NCBI GenBank assembly: GCA_005784505.1
Contig: VCAZ01000063.1
Coordinates: forward strand, 829,501-893,500
Direction of reading: 5' to 3'
Length of the DNA stretch: 64,000 nucleotides
Origin: Bagarius yarrelli
Lineage: Eukaryota; Chordata; Actinopteri; Siluriformes; Sisoridae
The notes below the pieces were generated by a model. The model saw nothing but the letters and a program-made list of their open reading frames with translations, did not search any database and was not told where the DNA came from. The position numbers and the translations under genes were made by a program. Shown here piece by piece: positions 1 to 14,300 of the stretch; within the stretch, counting starts at the first letter, position 1, and every line of letters begins with the position of its first letter.

Positions 1-780
1 GAAGAAAAGCGTTTCTAGCCTTTAAACCTGCTCATCGGCAGCCGCGAAGATTCTGTATTTTTATTCATTTTATTTTCTAATCGATATTTATTTGATCAAC
101 ACTGTTATTAGTAAAAGGGTGAGTTTGAAGCTTGCTACAAATCTTTCTTGTGCAGCAGTGCGGTGGCTCTGTTCGCGGTGTGGAGTTTTACCCTGATGGG
201 TGTTTTCCAAAACACTTCTAACCACTTTGTCCTTGTCGAAAAGAACGGCAGTGAAGCGCTAGTCTTTTACTATGTCCACCAGACTCACACAGGAAGTATA
301 AAGGTGCAGTCAGAATAAAACTTTTTCTCTGCGAATCTATTGGAAGTGTAGCGGATAAGCCGCAACTGTGCATCAGGCACAGAAAACTTGCGCAGTGTAA
401 CGTTAGATCTTTATTCTGAAGTGGACAATATGTCCAAGAATAAAACGTAGAGGCGAATTTGTGCTGCAGTTCAACATCCCAGCCATCCGTCTGGTCCTTT
501 TTGTTATTTTAGTGTGAACATGGATCTGATGCTAGAATACTGCGTAGTGTTTTAGCCTGGCGAGTGTATACGAATTCCAGCTTAGTTTAACGTCTTATTC
601 TGGCTTTAGTAGGAATGGATTGATAATTATTTACTTTAGATTGGGATATTCTGCTATTTCACAGCGCAGTTAGACACATAATAGTGGCATATGATTATTA
701 TGGTATCATTTCCAGGCTTTGTAGAGCGCAGAAATGCGCTGCGGCCTTGTGTTGTGGACAGGCCTGCGTCACTCCACTAC

Positions 781-820
<40 letters not shown>

Positions 821-1979
821 AGAGAGAGACAGGGGTTGTACTACAGACTACAATACTACGACCAAATCGTCAGCTCAGCTTGTTCTTTACCAAAATTAAA
901 ATAAAACCGAATTATAAACTACTTTAGCTTTTATTCATTTTGGCTTTATTTATTTATTTAGTAATCATGTTTTTCTCTTGTTTGTTATAAATATATAGTT
1001 TTAGCTATTTTATTTTGTGATGAGTGTCATATTGGTGCTAGAAATATACACAACATCCACCACTGAATTGCAAAGGAACTGGGAATCCTGTGGTTGTGTT
1101 TTATGGAATTTTTATATTGGAGTACACTATTCCACACACACATACTTACATTGTCATACATGATTTATAACAACACGTACATGCAGCTACGCCGTTTCAC
1201 ATGTTTCACAGGAATACCACATGTGACTGTGTGAGAAAACCAGCTCTCTTATGGGCTGGACACTTCAGCTAAATATAAAAGTCTTTGCACACAGAAGATT
1301 GTGCGTGTAATTGTGTAGCAGAAAGGAAAGACTTAAAGAGAGAAGCACAGATATGAATGACAGATAAAAGAGATAAAAAAATCAAAGAGAAATAATAATT
1401 GATTAAAGACGGTATTTTATTAGATATATATACGAGAGAGAGAATGAGAGCGAGAGAGAGAGAGACTGAAATACCATTTAACTAGGAATTCCCCCGCCTC
1501 CTCTGTTGCAGCCAAGAAACAAAAACCTGTGTGTGACTTGTCCAGACAAGCACTTTGCTTGAAGTTTAGTTCAACTGTTTTTGCATGTAGTAGGTTAATA
1601 AATTGCTTTGGGTTAATATTATAATTATATACAGTTAATTGAATTTATTTAATTGCATTTTTCCTGATATTTGCATCGCCTGTCACTTTATTCTGCATTA
1701 TTCTCATCGTATTGCAACTTTATCTGCCAATATCTTTTCTCTTTCCTGCTATTACCATAGTTTATTATACTTAATTGAGGTCTTACAAATTTCACAGTAA
1801 TTATCTCTTTATATGTTAATGTCTTCTTATCCTTGCATAAGACAGGACAGTTTATCCAGCATTTCACAGCATGTAGGATTTTCTATGTGAGAAACATGAT
1901 CTAAATATATATTATTGAAAAAAAAATGCTTCTGGTGATTTCCAAAGTTATTTGTTTTGCTTTCTGTCTTTAACCGCAG
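1..1979. other. cic upstream region, no coding gene seen
   Basis: No open frame here looks like a protein; the short frames are AT-rich or come from microsatellites. A consensus splice donor (AAAAGG|GTGAGT) at 118/119 could end an untranslated first exon of cic, pairing with the acceptor at 1979, but nothing confirms it. There is a (GT)n tract at about 780-805 directly followed by (GA)n at 807-829, and more GA repeats around 1433-1466. The rest is AT-rich with no recognised element. Confidence 0.4.
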
Positions 1980-2115
1980 GGCCGGATTTCCAAAAAGGGA
2001 CACGGTAGAAGAAAGCAAAGAAACACGGCGTAATGAAAGAGGGAAACAGAACGGAAGATATTGACAAACTGGAACATATAAGAAAACCTATGGATTAAAT
2101 ATTTTGTACAAGCTG
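1980..2115 (+). other. cic: cic 5' UTR part of the first coding exon
   Basis: A pyrimidine-rich tract ending in CCGCAG at 1979 is a good acceptor, so the exon probably opens at 1980. The coding frame has a stop at 2062-2064, and the first in-frame ATG is 2116. The next in-frame ATG, 2122, has A at -3 and aligns with the MKP start of mammalian CIC-L, so either may be used. Confidence 0.55.
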
Positions 2116-5100
2116 ATGAATATGAAGCCTTTTAAAAAACAAGGCAGACGATCACCTCCATCCACACGAGCCAAAGGTAGTAAGAGAAAGGGGCTGCTTG
2201 ATGCAAGTCCGGAAGAGGACAAGAGGGAAACCGAGGAAAATCTCAGGCTCTCACCCCCCTCTCCTAAACGATTAATATCCTCAAATTCAGACTCATCACA
2301 GGATGAGCTAGTTAGAGCTATTAGGACCCCAGAACGAGAGGAAAAAAGAGACGTGATGCTGGATACTTCAGAGGATTATAGTAAAGCAAAGGAACATTCT
2401 CAGAGCTCCAAATCAGGCGGAACACAGAGTGACAGTAACAGCCCCAATCCTTCATCTAGCCGCAAGACAGCCACCTTTAAGGCCCGTGTGCCGAAAAAAA
2501 AGTATACCTCTGAACATTATGCTGGAAACCATGGCAATAATGGAAATTCCAGCACTCCCCCACAGAGTAACAGCAGTACACCTCATAACAGCTCCAGTAC
2601 TAGTCAGGCCAGCACCACAGGAGCTGAATACACAGATTCAGTCAATCAGAGCCACCAGATACCTTTGGCCAGCACCTCAGGGGTCATACAGAACAGCCTG
2701 GCACCACAGTCATCCAAAATGAGAGATGAAAATAGTGACAGGGAAAAGGTAAACACGTTGAGTCCTCAGCGCTGCTCCTCCACAGACACAGCCAGTGAGC
2801 ACTCAACTGACCTTGAGGTGGCAGCAGAGCAAATTAGATCCCAATCCATTGTTCAAGGAGGCCAGTCTCATTTAAGTCCTGAGCTTCCACTGGAAAACTT
2901 ACCAGCTGGGTTGTCACAAACACTTGCTAAGGGTTTAAAGAACCAGAGGGTTCTGGCCAAAGTAAGCACAAAAAAAGAGGACAAGTGTCTGTCTGATAGA
3001 GATCAAGCACCAGCTGGAGTTTTTCGTGCTGGTGTTGTACGAGAAGTAAATGGAGAGCAAGGAATTGTAGAGGTGCAGTTACATGGAGAGGAAACATTAT
3101 GCAAATACCCATTCCGAGTGGCTAGTGATATGGTAGATGTTATATTGGATGCACCCCCTCCGGGGCATGCATCTGTGCCTATAGGAACACGTGTGTGTGT
3201 TCCTTTCGGCGGTGGCAGTGAAGGCAGTGAGGGGGCACAGCAGTTGTACAGAGAAGGCATGATCACCCAGGTGGACCCTCACCCTGCTGTCTCATTCCCT
3301 TATCGTGTTCAGCTCCAAAGGGATCCTGCAGAAGAAAAGGATAGAACTGGACCTGAGGAGGACTGGAGAGGCAAAACTACTCAAGCAGTATGGGTCTCAC
3401 GACAGAGTCTCCGTCTTCTGGTTCCACCATGGGACCTTGAGCTGCCTCAACCTATTGAGAAAGATAGTCGAATGTCTGGGAAAAGACAGATGGAGTGGAA
3501 GGATAAAGAAGAGATGGAAGTGGATTCAGAGTTCCGTCATTTCAGCATGGTGCATGGGGTAACAGGGCCAGTGTTAGTTACAGGAGTGTTACACCCTGAA
3601 ACTTCATTACCCCTTTCCTCATCTTGTTCAGTTAGCACTGCCATCACTTCTGCACTCAGCATAGCTCCAGACAGAACTTGGGACTGTAGCCAACAAAAAG
3701 AGCTGGAAAAAGAGAGGGTGTTACAAAGGCAATCTGAAAAAGAACGAGAAAGGATTTCTTTACAAGCACCAGCTCCAGAAGAGGACATGGAAGTAAGTCA
3801 TTTTAGTATGGCTCCACTCAGGGAGGGTGGCCTCACTTTAGCCATGGGCACCAAAACTTTGGGCGTGCCGTCTCAACATCGACCAATTCTCTCTAAGCCT
3901 GACTACCTCAGTTCTCATCTGTCAGTGGTGAGAGGCATAGGCACACCATTAGCACCCCATGTATCCCTTGGCCCTTCACCTGTACTGCTGGGAATGGATG
4001 CAACTGCAGGGGCAGCAGTCATCTCTTCTACCCCACATTTGCCTCCACTGCCTCCCTCTTCTCGTAGCGCCCTGGAGAAAACCTCCACTTCCAGCTCCCA
4101 TGGTACATCCGGTGGAGGTTCTAGTTCATCCTCTTCATCACGTTCCCGTACACCACTTACAGCTGCTCAGCAGAAATACAAGAAGGGGGATGTGGTTTGT
4201 ACTCCAACAGGAATCCGGAAAAAGTTTAATGGGAAGCAGTGGCGACGACTGTGCTCCCGTGAGGGTTGCTCAAAGGAGTCCCAACGGCGTGGCTACTGTT
4301 CCCGTCATTTGTCTATGCGTACTAAAGAGATGGAGGCAGGAGGTGGTTTTGGCAGAGACAGAAGTGGTGCTAGCAGTACTGGTACCCTCACACCGGATCT
4401 TCGCTTAGGAGGTCGTACTAGCAGTGACATTGACTGGGATGAGACATCGCATGATAGTAGTGAAGCCAGCAGTCGTGGTGGTGACTCACGTCCTCGTTTA
4501 ATTCTGCCTTCTTTACTACCCCAGGAGATGCCGCGTGATTTGTCTCGCTTTGACTTTGATGAGTGTGAGGCAGCAAATATGTTGGTGTCTTTAGGCAGTT
4601 CACGCTCAGGCACTCCTTCATTCTCCCCTGTGTCCAATCAGTCACCATTCTCCCCTGCTCCATCTCCTTCACCCTCTCCTCTCTTTGGTTTTCGCCCAGC
4701 GAATTTTAGCCCTATCACTGCACCTTCACCCCTCACCTCTCGCCGTCCACGCCATCTCAGTGGTACCAAGTTGGGTACTCCTGGTTCAGAGCAAGAGCGC
4801 CACTTGTCTGGCATTATGCCTACTTTTCACACCAACCTGACATTTACTGTGCCTATGAGTCCCAGCAAGCGTAAGTTAGATGCTCCACCACCACCACTTC
4901 CAATTGCACCTGATTATACTAAGTCTGAACCACAATTAACTGACTTGCCACTGGGCCTCAATCCTGCAGCCTTCAGAGCAGTATCACCTCAAAGCCAGTC
5001 AAACATACCCTCTTCTCTCTCTTTTACTCGACCAAGGAGCACAACCAGCCGTCCCTCATCGTCTGCTGCATCCACTCCTCCACCTATGTTGGTTTCTCCT

Positions 5101-8100
5101 ACGCCTCCCTCACCACTATCCCAAGACCCCAGCTCACGCCGTATTGTTCCACTTCGTGATTCACCTGTCATTGTTCGCAATCCCGACGTGCCACTGGCAA
5201 AATTCAGTGATGGTCCCCTGAGCAGAAGAACAGGTTCCCGTGCCAGAGAGCATAGTCAACCACCTCATCTTGCTGTGGGTCTTCAGGCTCCTATTCCTAT
5301 TAACAGGGCTGCCACAAATGGTACTGTTCTGCTCCGGAACTCTGCCCCCACTCTGGTACTGGTTACCACTGCCCAGTCATTAACAACTGCGGCAGCTTGT
5401 CACCAAACACACCCAAGCCAGAGCCCCAGTTGTGTTTCTTCATCTAGTATAGCCAGTGGTACCGCCAGTTCAGGCTCTGGAGGAAGAGAGCAAAACAGTA
5501 AGACAGGTGAACATACATCCATACAAGGAGGGATTTTACCCCAGCCCGTGGCCTGCCACCCGAGTCCCACAGCCCTACTGCCTCTTATTCTACCAGCAGA
5601 GTCACCCCATCCTGCCCCTCGCAAAGACATCATAATGGGACGGCCTGGCACAGGTAAGACTGTAAAAAATGATATAAATTCTTCTTGGTTCGGAGATGTC
5701 TGTGCAGTCATTTTCCTTTTCTCTTTTGAAAAGCACACATTGACAAATTGTGGGTTTTTTTGCCTCTTTTCAAGTTCTTATTTGTGTTATAATACACTTT
5801 TTTGTTTAAAATCACTAAGCATTTGTATGAAATTTGTATTCTCATCAGACGTTATCACAGTTATAGATTTGACAAGTATTAGACAAGTAACACAGGAGCT
5901 GTCTGTTAATGTTAGAGATAAAAACTCTCCCATTCCAGATTCATGTGCTGGCTGGCTGTTTTTTGGAAAAAAAATACTTTCCTTTTGAAATCTATTTCTA
6001 TTGTTATCTTATCTATTTGTTTTCTGTTTAGTCTATGTGTTTTGTAGCACTGTGGGGCAATTATGTTAATATTTCAGAAAATACTACTGAATTTCTTGTA
6101 ATTATCCCACAAAGACAAAATTTTTAAAAAAAAACCATAACTTTGTCATGCCATGCCATAACCTCCTAGCACACTAAGATGCATGGTTAAAGAGGATTGC
6201 ATTTGAAGATTTGCAGGGGAGGGTATTAAAGTAAAAGAATCTAAAAGGCTACACATCAAATTCATGCTAATACACTGTTTGCCTTTTTTTTTTTTAAGTT
6301 TTTGACATTAAAATCTGATTTTCTGTCTTTTGCTAGTCTGGACTAATGTGGAGCCTCGTTCAGTTCAAGTGTTTCCCTGGCATTCATTGGTTCCTTTTCT
6401 AGAGACCAGCCAATCAAATTCACCCAACCATCCCACAGATGGTCAAATACAAAGTAAAGGTAAGCAATAGATGAATAGATAAATATTGCATATGGAGGGT
6501 AAATCATGTACACTTAAATAACAGAATCTGAACTACCGAAATACATTTCATGGTACATTTATTATTATGCAATAACAAGATCAGCCACTAGAGGGTATAT
6601 GATATGACATGAATGATTTTATCTTACTCTTTTTGCCTGCTTTTCGATTAGTAATGGAATACTGCAGAACTACACCGCTCCAGCCCATACACACACAGAC
6701 TAGCATTACAATGGGGTTTCCATACAGAGATTTCAATCAGTAATTTTATTTAGGCTGCGTATTACAAATTTACAAGTTTATATGATTCTAAAATAAGTTA
6801 TTTATGGAAAATCTTTATTTATATGCGTGCAGTTTTACTATAACAACATACTTCCTGTACCCGTCAGCATACAGACTAAATTTAAATATCTAAATTGTTA
6901 AAGGATAAGCGGGGAAGTGATAGCTCAGTGATCAATGTGTTGGCCTGCAGACCAGAAGATCATTTATTTTAATACCTAGGACTACCCCTAAGCAAGGCCC
7001 TTAACCCTCAACTGCTCACTTAGATAAGAAAAATGTAAGCTCTGGATAAGGGTGTTTGCCAATACAGAAGTAAAATTTTGTTAAGTGCTTTAGTTGGTTC
7101 TTTTTTTTGTGTCATCTCACAGAGCCTCGGTGTGGAGTAGCTCTCATGACTGATGACCAGCCTGTTGCTGAAAGAGCGTCGCCCTCCTGCGCACCACCCT
7201 CTGTAGGTGATCCACCAACAGAGAGAGGAGGAGGAGATAGTGAGACGGAGAGTGATGCTGATGATCTGTAAATATCTGCATCCTACATATTCACATAATA
7301 GGCCGGTCTATTAAATCGTAATTCAAAAAAATGTTGACTTGTCTGTGTTTTTACTTGGTTTATCAGCTTTTACTCTAGTGGAGCTCAGGATCCTTCTCCA
7401 TTGATGGGTTCAGTAAAGAGAAGAACACAATCACTCAGCGCGCTGCCCAAAGACAGTGACAAGAAGGTGAAGTACACAGCTGATTTAGATATACTTTAAG
7501 GAATGTTTTAATCTTATAATGTCTCTGTATCTGAGCTGATATTGGTCTGAAACACTGGATCATTGTTTTAACAAAAACAATTTTAACAATTGGCACAGCT
7601 GTTTAATAATAGGCTGTTAGAGTCAGCAATTATTATTAATATAAACGTCTTAAATCACAAGTGTAATTGTCACATCTCTCTTATGTAAAATTTTATCCAA
7701 AACCACATCAAAAACACGTTGCCTAATTTAGCTGCTGTTTCATTGAACACCATTTATTTCCAGCTCATTTCCATCATACAGGCCATTCACAGGTATATAA
7801 AGACAATCGTTTCCTTTTCCGTCTTTTGAACAGAGAGAGAAGGACCACATACGCCGACCAATGAATGCCTTTATGATCTTTAGCAAGCGCCACCGTGCTC
7901 TGGTGCACCAGAGACACCCAAACCAAGACAATCGTACCGTCAGTAAGATCCTGGGGGAGTGGTGGTATGCTCTGGGTGCCAAGGAGAAGCAGAAGTACCA
8001 TGACCTTGCCTTTCAGGTATTATTGCATTCTTTAGTCAATTAAATTTTAAGTGTTTTGGCCCGTCTTTCTGTTACACTGTCTGTGTTCCAGGTTAAGGAG

Positions 8101-11100
8101 GCTCATTTCAGGGCTCATCCGGACTGGAAGTGGTGTAATAAAGACAGGAGAAAGTCTTTGTCTGAGGGCAGAGGTACTCCAGGTGCTAAAGAACCCCGAG
8201 AAAGAAGCTCTTCTGAAAGCACAGGTCTGTTTCCCTGCTATAGAATAATGCCTCATAGGTTAGAAATTACATTCGTAGTCTAGCGTTCATCAGGTCATCA
8301 GCTCATTTCCCAGGACTACCAAGCTGCCACTGCTGGTCCCTTAAACAAGGCCCTTAACCTTTAGCTGCTAAAATAAATGTAAGCTGCTGTGGATAAGGGT
8401 GTCTGTTAAACGCTGTAAGTGTAAAACTCGCCATGTTGCCACATATACTGATATACAGATATACTATCTGTTTTGATCACAATATCATAATGTAACAACA
8501 CAGCTCTAAGGCTAGTATACACGAGCAAGGAATGTGTGTGTTTGTGTCTTTCCAAAGTATTTAAGTATATATCTCTTTTCAGAGAGCCAGTCCCAATTTC
8601 ATCAGGGTGAGCACAAATCAGCAGGGCCGAGTTATGGGTCACCTGAATCTGATCCCTGGGGAGGACCGACTGAAGGCCAGGTAACACGACTTCGTGCTTT
8701 TTCCCAGAGTGCAGTTCATAGTCCAGAGAAAAGAGAGAAAGAAAAGGATGTAAAGGTATAATTATGATCAGAAACCTTTTTTTTTAACTAAATGCTGATT
8801 TTATGGGGTGCACTGTCTCACTAAAACCTTTATTTGTTCTCTCTATTTCTCTCAGACCCGCCCCCCACCTGCCTCACAGCAGGGGACAAGTGAAGATGTA
8901 ACTAGTGATGAAGAGCCAATGGTCATCTGTGAGGAAGAAGGAGACGATGATGTCATAGGTGAAAAAATAATGTTTTTGTTTTTCAGTTTAAGAAGTTTTT
9001 ATTAGTATGTTACAATCTGATTTTTTTGTAATACTGTAATACTGTAATACTGTAGTGTATTTAATCATAAGCATATTTAACAAACTGTTATTAAGAAACT
9101 AAGTAGATTTGGTTATTACATGTTATTAAGTACAAGCAAAAATCAGAGACTTTAAAATGCAAGTACAAGTACTGCTAGGGTTTAAGAAGATGATATTTTT
9201 CTGGTGTTAAAACTGGAAAAATGATTCGATCCCCTGCTAATTTTGTACGTTTGTCCACTGACAATGAAATGATCAATCTATAATTTTAAGGGTAAGTTTA
9301 CTTTAAGAGTAAGAGACAGAATAATTTCTATATGTCTCATTTAAAGGTGATTCATTTCCAGAAGGCTCAATAGACCTGAAGTGCAAAGAGCGAGTCACAG
9401 ACAGTGATGAGGAAACCGATCCTGTAGATGAAACCGATGGCAAGGTAGAATGTTTACATTTACATTATGTACGTAGATTGTATGTACAAAGGTTTTTATG
9501 ACCCAGTCTTTTTTTATTGCTGCTTATATCATCTTATATACTTCTACAATTTTACATTCATTTAAAGTCGCATAAATATTTATAGCACTAGAAAAGAACT
9601 TCTATATCTCGTAATATCTCAGTTTTGTTCCTTTTCTTTTGCACCCCTCAACCCCCACCACCCCATTCCAGCAACTGGATCATCCCCTCCTGCTCTTGTC
9701 TCCTGGAGGTGACTCATCAAACAGAGAGAGGGGGGGAGAGAGTCCAGAAAGTAAGATAAAGCAGGAGACAGAGGCTCGGGAAGTGTGTGATGGAATAACA
9801 GAAGGAAAAGGAGGAGGCGGAGAAATGAGACATGGAGAAGCGGGGCAGGCTTCTAAATGTTTTAGTTTTAATGGCACGCTCTTGTATGATGCAAAAGAAT
9901 TACAGGTGCCAGTCAGACCCGCCCCCACAGTGGTAACAAATGTGGTTAAACCTTTAACTAGTGCGCCAATTGCAATAACCAGTAAGCATGCAGAAGAAGG
10001 CATTTCTCTTGGGGTTCAATCGCCTGAGTTGAAACAAAAGCTTCTGATTGGTGGGGGAGGAGCCGCTGGAGGTGGGGCCATTGCAGGGGGTGGGTACTTT
10101 TCTGCAAACTCTCCCAAAACTGTCGGGCAGGGAGGTTTAGTCACAGGTTTAGTACTTGGGGGAGCATTCCCGAACCCACCCACAGTTCAGCTCATAACCC
10201 CAACCCAACCTTTACCAGTCACCGCAACTAGTAATGGAACACCTAACAACAGCCCCCTAACCCTCCCTTTGCTCCAGCCTCAATTCCTACCAGCGGCTTC
10301 ACTCACCTCCCCTACCAGTGGCAAACACGTCACCCAGGTGCAGTACATTCTTCCTACTTTACCAGCAACAGCCACCCTGAACAGCCCCTCTACACAGCAG
10401 CCCCACCAGCCACCCGGTGTTCTTGCCCTGCCCACCGCCCTGCCAGCACACTTATCATTGTCTAACGGATTGCATGCAGGCTCTGGGCCAGGGGTGAGAT
10501 ATGCATCAGTGCCAGCAGTGGGAGGAGTCAGCCCAGGAGGAAGAGGTGAGATGGAGGGATCAACATTTCTAACATTCCTCAGTACCAGAATAGCATTCAA
10601 CATTTTTCTATTGACCGGATTGTCACACTTAGAGTAAAATGTGTTACACTCAGAGTAAAATGTGTTACCTTTCTTTAATCATTAAAATTATTACTTTTAC
10701 AATTTAGTTTTCAAAATAGCTGGTTAAACGTACAAATAACTAGGAAAGAGTTCTATTCTGTGATACAAAACTTTTAATATTTTTACACTAATTTTCTTTT
10801 TTTGTTTCTGTAGCACGTTCTCCAGTCTTACAAAACAAGATGCTGGTTCCCATGCCAACAGTGAGACCAGGATCTACACCTCCACAGCCTATTTCCCTAA
10901 TGGCGCAGCCTCTTCCTGTTCAAAATGGGGTGCAACCTGGAAGTAAGGTCCGTAAGGCAACACAACAACCATTTAAATACTACAGAGGAAAATTAACATC
11001 AATAAAGTCAAAAACCTTATGTTTATTCATTTTAGCTTATTCAGATTGCCCCGATGCCAGTGGTCCAAGCTAATGTCCAGCCGCCACAAACGGTCCATCC

Positions 11101-11279
11101 TGCAGTATCCTTCCCGGTCTCTATGGCAACAGCAACTGTTATGGCCTCTGTTTGCACATCTCCTCAAACCGTGCTATTGACTCCATCTGCTACAAGGTAA
11201 ACTGACCTTCTCCGCATAGTCTATAGGTAAAATGGTGGGGCAGGTTTTCTACATATTGTATTGTATTATATATTAGATA

Positions 11280-11340
<61 letters not shown>

Positions 11341-14300
11341 AAAAAAGTAAATCTGCAAAAAAAAAAAATCTTGTTTTTTTAGGATTACTTATGTTCAGTC
11401 AGCCACTGGTGTCCCCACCCCTTTGTCAGTGGGGTCGACAGCAGCAGTCTCCACTCAGAGGGCAGCGCCCCCTCACACACAAGCGTTTCTGCCATCTGCT
11501 ATGGCCACACTGGGCTTTACTGCCATAGCACCCGCAGGTCCTGCATTGGTGCATCCAATATTGGCAGGTGAGTGGGATGAACAGTCAAAAGGAAGTGGGT
11601 ATTAACAGTAAATGTTATAGATAAAAATGTCCTAAACATGTCCTCATCACCTAATGTGTCTCTTAGGTCAGCCTCCAGTCCTGGCTCAGGTTCCAAACCC
11701 CAGTTGTTTGCCCCAGATCTCAGGCTCAGAGACCAGTCGCCAGCTAGTGACTGCTCTATACCCTGGTCCAAGTGTCCCTCTGGCGACAGGAGTGGTTTCT
11801 ATGACTACCACATCTCCGAATGTGACTAGTTCTGTGTCAGTTCTGACATCCACCCCATCACCTCATGTAAAGACATCGGTATTGAACGTGCACTTGCACT
11901 CTCAGACCTACACTGATACACCATCACAGGTGAAGCTGGAAAAACAGCCAGAGGCAGAGACACACAACGAAGCAGCTCAGACAGAGGAATCAGAGCGGCT
12001 TGCTAGTCCAACCACACACCTGCAGTCAGGTAAAAGATTTGGTACATTCATGCAATAGCACACTTCCACATCATCAAATAAAAAAACTATTAACTAATAT
12101 GACATCACTTAATGATGTCTCATTTGGACGATTATAATTAAAATATTAATTATTACAAAATACTGGATATTTATTAATGTTGTTTTATGTACTATAGTTG
12201 CTGAAAAAAATACTTGAATTTATCCACAATCATAACTTTTTGAAACAACTGTTCTTTAATTTTTTCAGTGTAATTCTAATTAGGTTTATTATCTGATTGA
12301 TTTTACACAATCAAAAGGAAGTGGGGTAGAATCTCCTGAACTGCCCCTGAGCCCGCAGAAGGTGAAAGCCTCAGCTGGACGTCCTCTGTCGAGACAAAAC
12401 GAGGAAGAGTTAGATGCAAAGATGGCAAACAGGATGGAGCATGGCAGTGAGACAGATGAAGGAGGAACAGGGCCGACCTGGATAGAGAAATCACCAAAAG
12501 AGATGGATATAGAAGAAATCCCCGAAAGCCCATTAACTAATAATAAGGAGGAACATGAACGAGAGGCAAGCAGCTAACACTGTTCACGATTAGTTCACAT
12601 GCTCAACAACCTCGACAATAAAACAATTGTCTACAAATATTGATTTTATTTGACCTAATGTAAGAGCCTGCTTTAAGAAGGGTGGTGCTCACAGAGAAGA
12701 AGAAGCCAAACTTATTAAAAGCTGATGCGTTTGGAGCGGCACTTTTTACGCTGCAGAAAAAGCGATGTAATTGCGACTGTAAAAAAAAACTGTGTGTGAC
12801 ACAAGAAGCATGGAAGGTGTTGTTTTTTTACAGTCGCAATTACATCACGTTTTCTGTTGTGAATATTAATAATATCAATATTAATACTCAATATGATACT
12901 CAGTATTGCATTTAGTCTGATACTGGCCAAAATTACTTAATCAATATTGTAGTATAATCCGATCCAATATCGGACCGTATCCTAAACTGACGTTTAAATA
13001 CAGCATTCAGTTTTCATTGGATTTTTATTGGATTATTTTGATTTGAATTATTTGAACTATTTATAAATACAATCAACACAGCAGAAACAATCAGCCACAC
13101 CAAAAAAATATTGAGAACCCTTTACCTTTAAACGCACTGATCTATAAACAATAGGAAAGCTGATGTATTTACACCCAGACAATCCAACTCTGCAAAATAT
13201 GTAGTCCATAACACGTTTATATGTCAATAAACAGCAACAGAATAAAATATTGGAAAAGGTAACAAAAATCTCAGCTGAACAATGTTTCTGATAAAAACGG
13301 TAAAAAGGGCAAAAAAAAAAAAGTGCGCTGGATTTTTGCACTCTTTACCCAGCGGCTCTAAAACAATAGCCCCATCCCCCAATTTTGTAGAATAACAAAT
13401 ACTAAAAACACTGAAAAATGTGGAACTCAGTGTGTGATGATCCTAACAGTGAAATAAGTGCAGCCTAATTAAAAAGAAGTTCGAAGAAGAAAATCGAAAG
13501 GGATTTATCGGTTACTGTAGACATAACTAATTATATACAATAATTAATTGCATGAAATAGAATATTTTCTGATTATTAATTTTTATATTCGTCGATTAAT
13601 CAACTATTGAAATAATCATTTAATGCAGCCTTACGGTTTTAACAGTAGTTAAAAACAGAAGGTTTGATAGCAGTGAGTCAATATTAGTTGGAAAGCCTTA
13701 TTATCTAATTATTGATTATGAATGACATAATGTGTTTTACACTTTAATTAAAAGCCATTTGATTGTTAAAATAAATAAATACTTACTTGAGGTAATATAA
13801 TGACAAGATTTAAAATAAAATCACAATTTTTTGTGCTTTTTTCTCCTTTTTCTGTATCTTATCTGTCTTTCTCAGCCCGGACCAAAAGAGGTGTGCTGTT
13901 TGGACCTGCCTCCTCCACTGACACAAACTGACACTCCAGCTCTGAAGAAGAACAAATCCCGCCCCCCGCCACTCAAAAGCACCAGCAGCTCTGTGGACAA
14001 GTGAGTGGCAGAGCAGCGCACTGAGCATTCTTTGATTTATCGGTTTTTATAGGTTTCCCCTTATAATTTAAAGATTAAAAGTTATTTTTCTGTCTGACTA
14101 AAGAGTGTTGTCAGGTACGTATTTCGAGGAGCGTCTAGCTGAGCTGCCAGAGTTTAGGCCAGATGACGCGCTGCCGTCCCCCAGCTTACAAAATCTCGCC
14201 ACATCTCCCCGTGCGATACTTGGCAGCTATCGCAAGAAGAGGAATTCAACAGGTGCGTCTGTACATTGACAATATATATGTGCTTAATGTATAAAGTGTC

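Noticed and set aside
2104..2115. Start of cic at 2104
   Set aside because: The codon there is TTG; the first real ATG in frame is 2116 and the best match to mammalian starts is 2122.
3959..4408. 149-codon frame overlapping cic exon 1
   Set aside because: Shadow frame of a conserved coding exon; no independent support.
5654..5988. Continuation of the large cic frame past 5653
   Set aside because: It reads through a good GTAAGA donor into non-conserved, AT-rich intron; the match to CIC resumes only at 6337.
9030..9060. miR-200-like seed TAATACTG
   Set aside because: It is a simple 8-base tandem repeat with no hairpin precursor.
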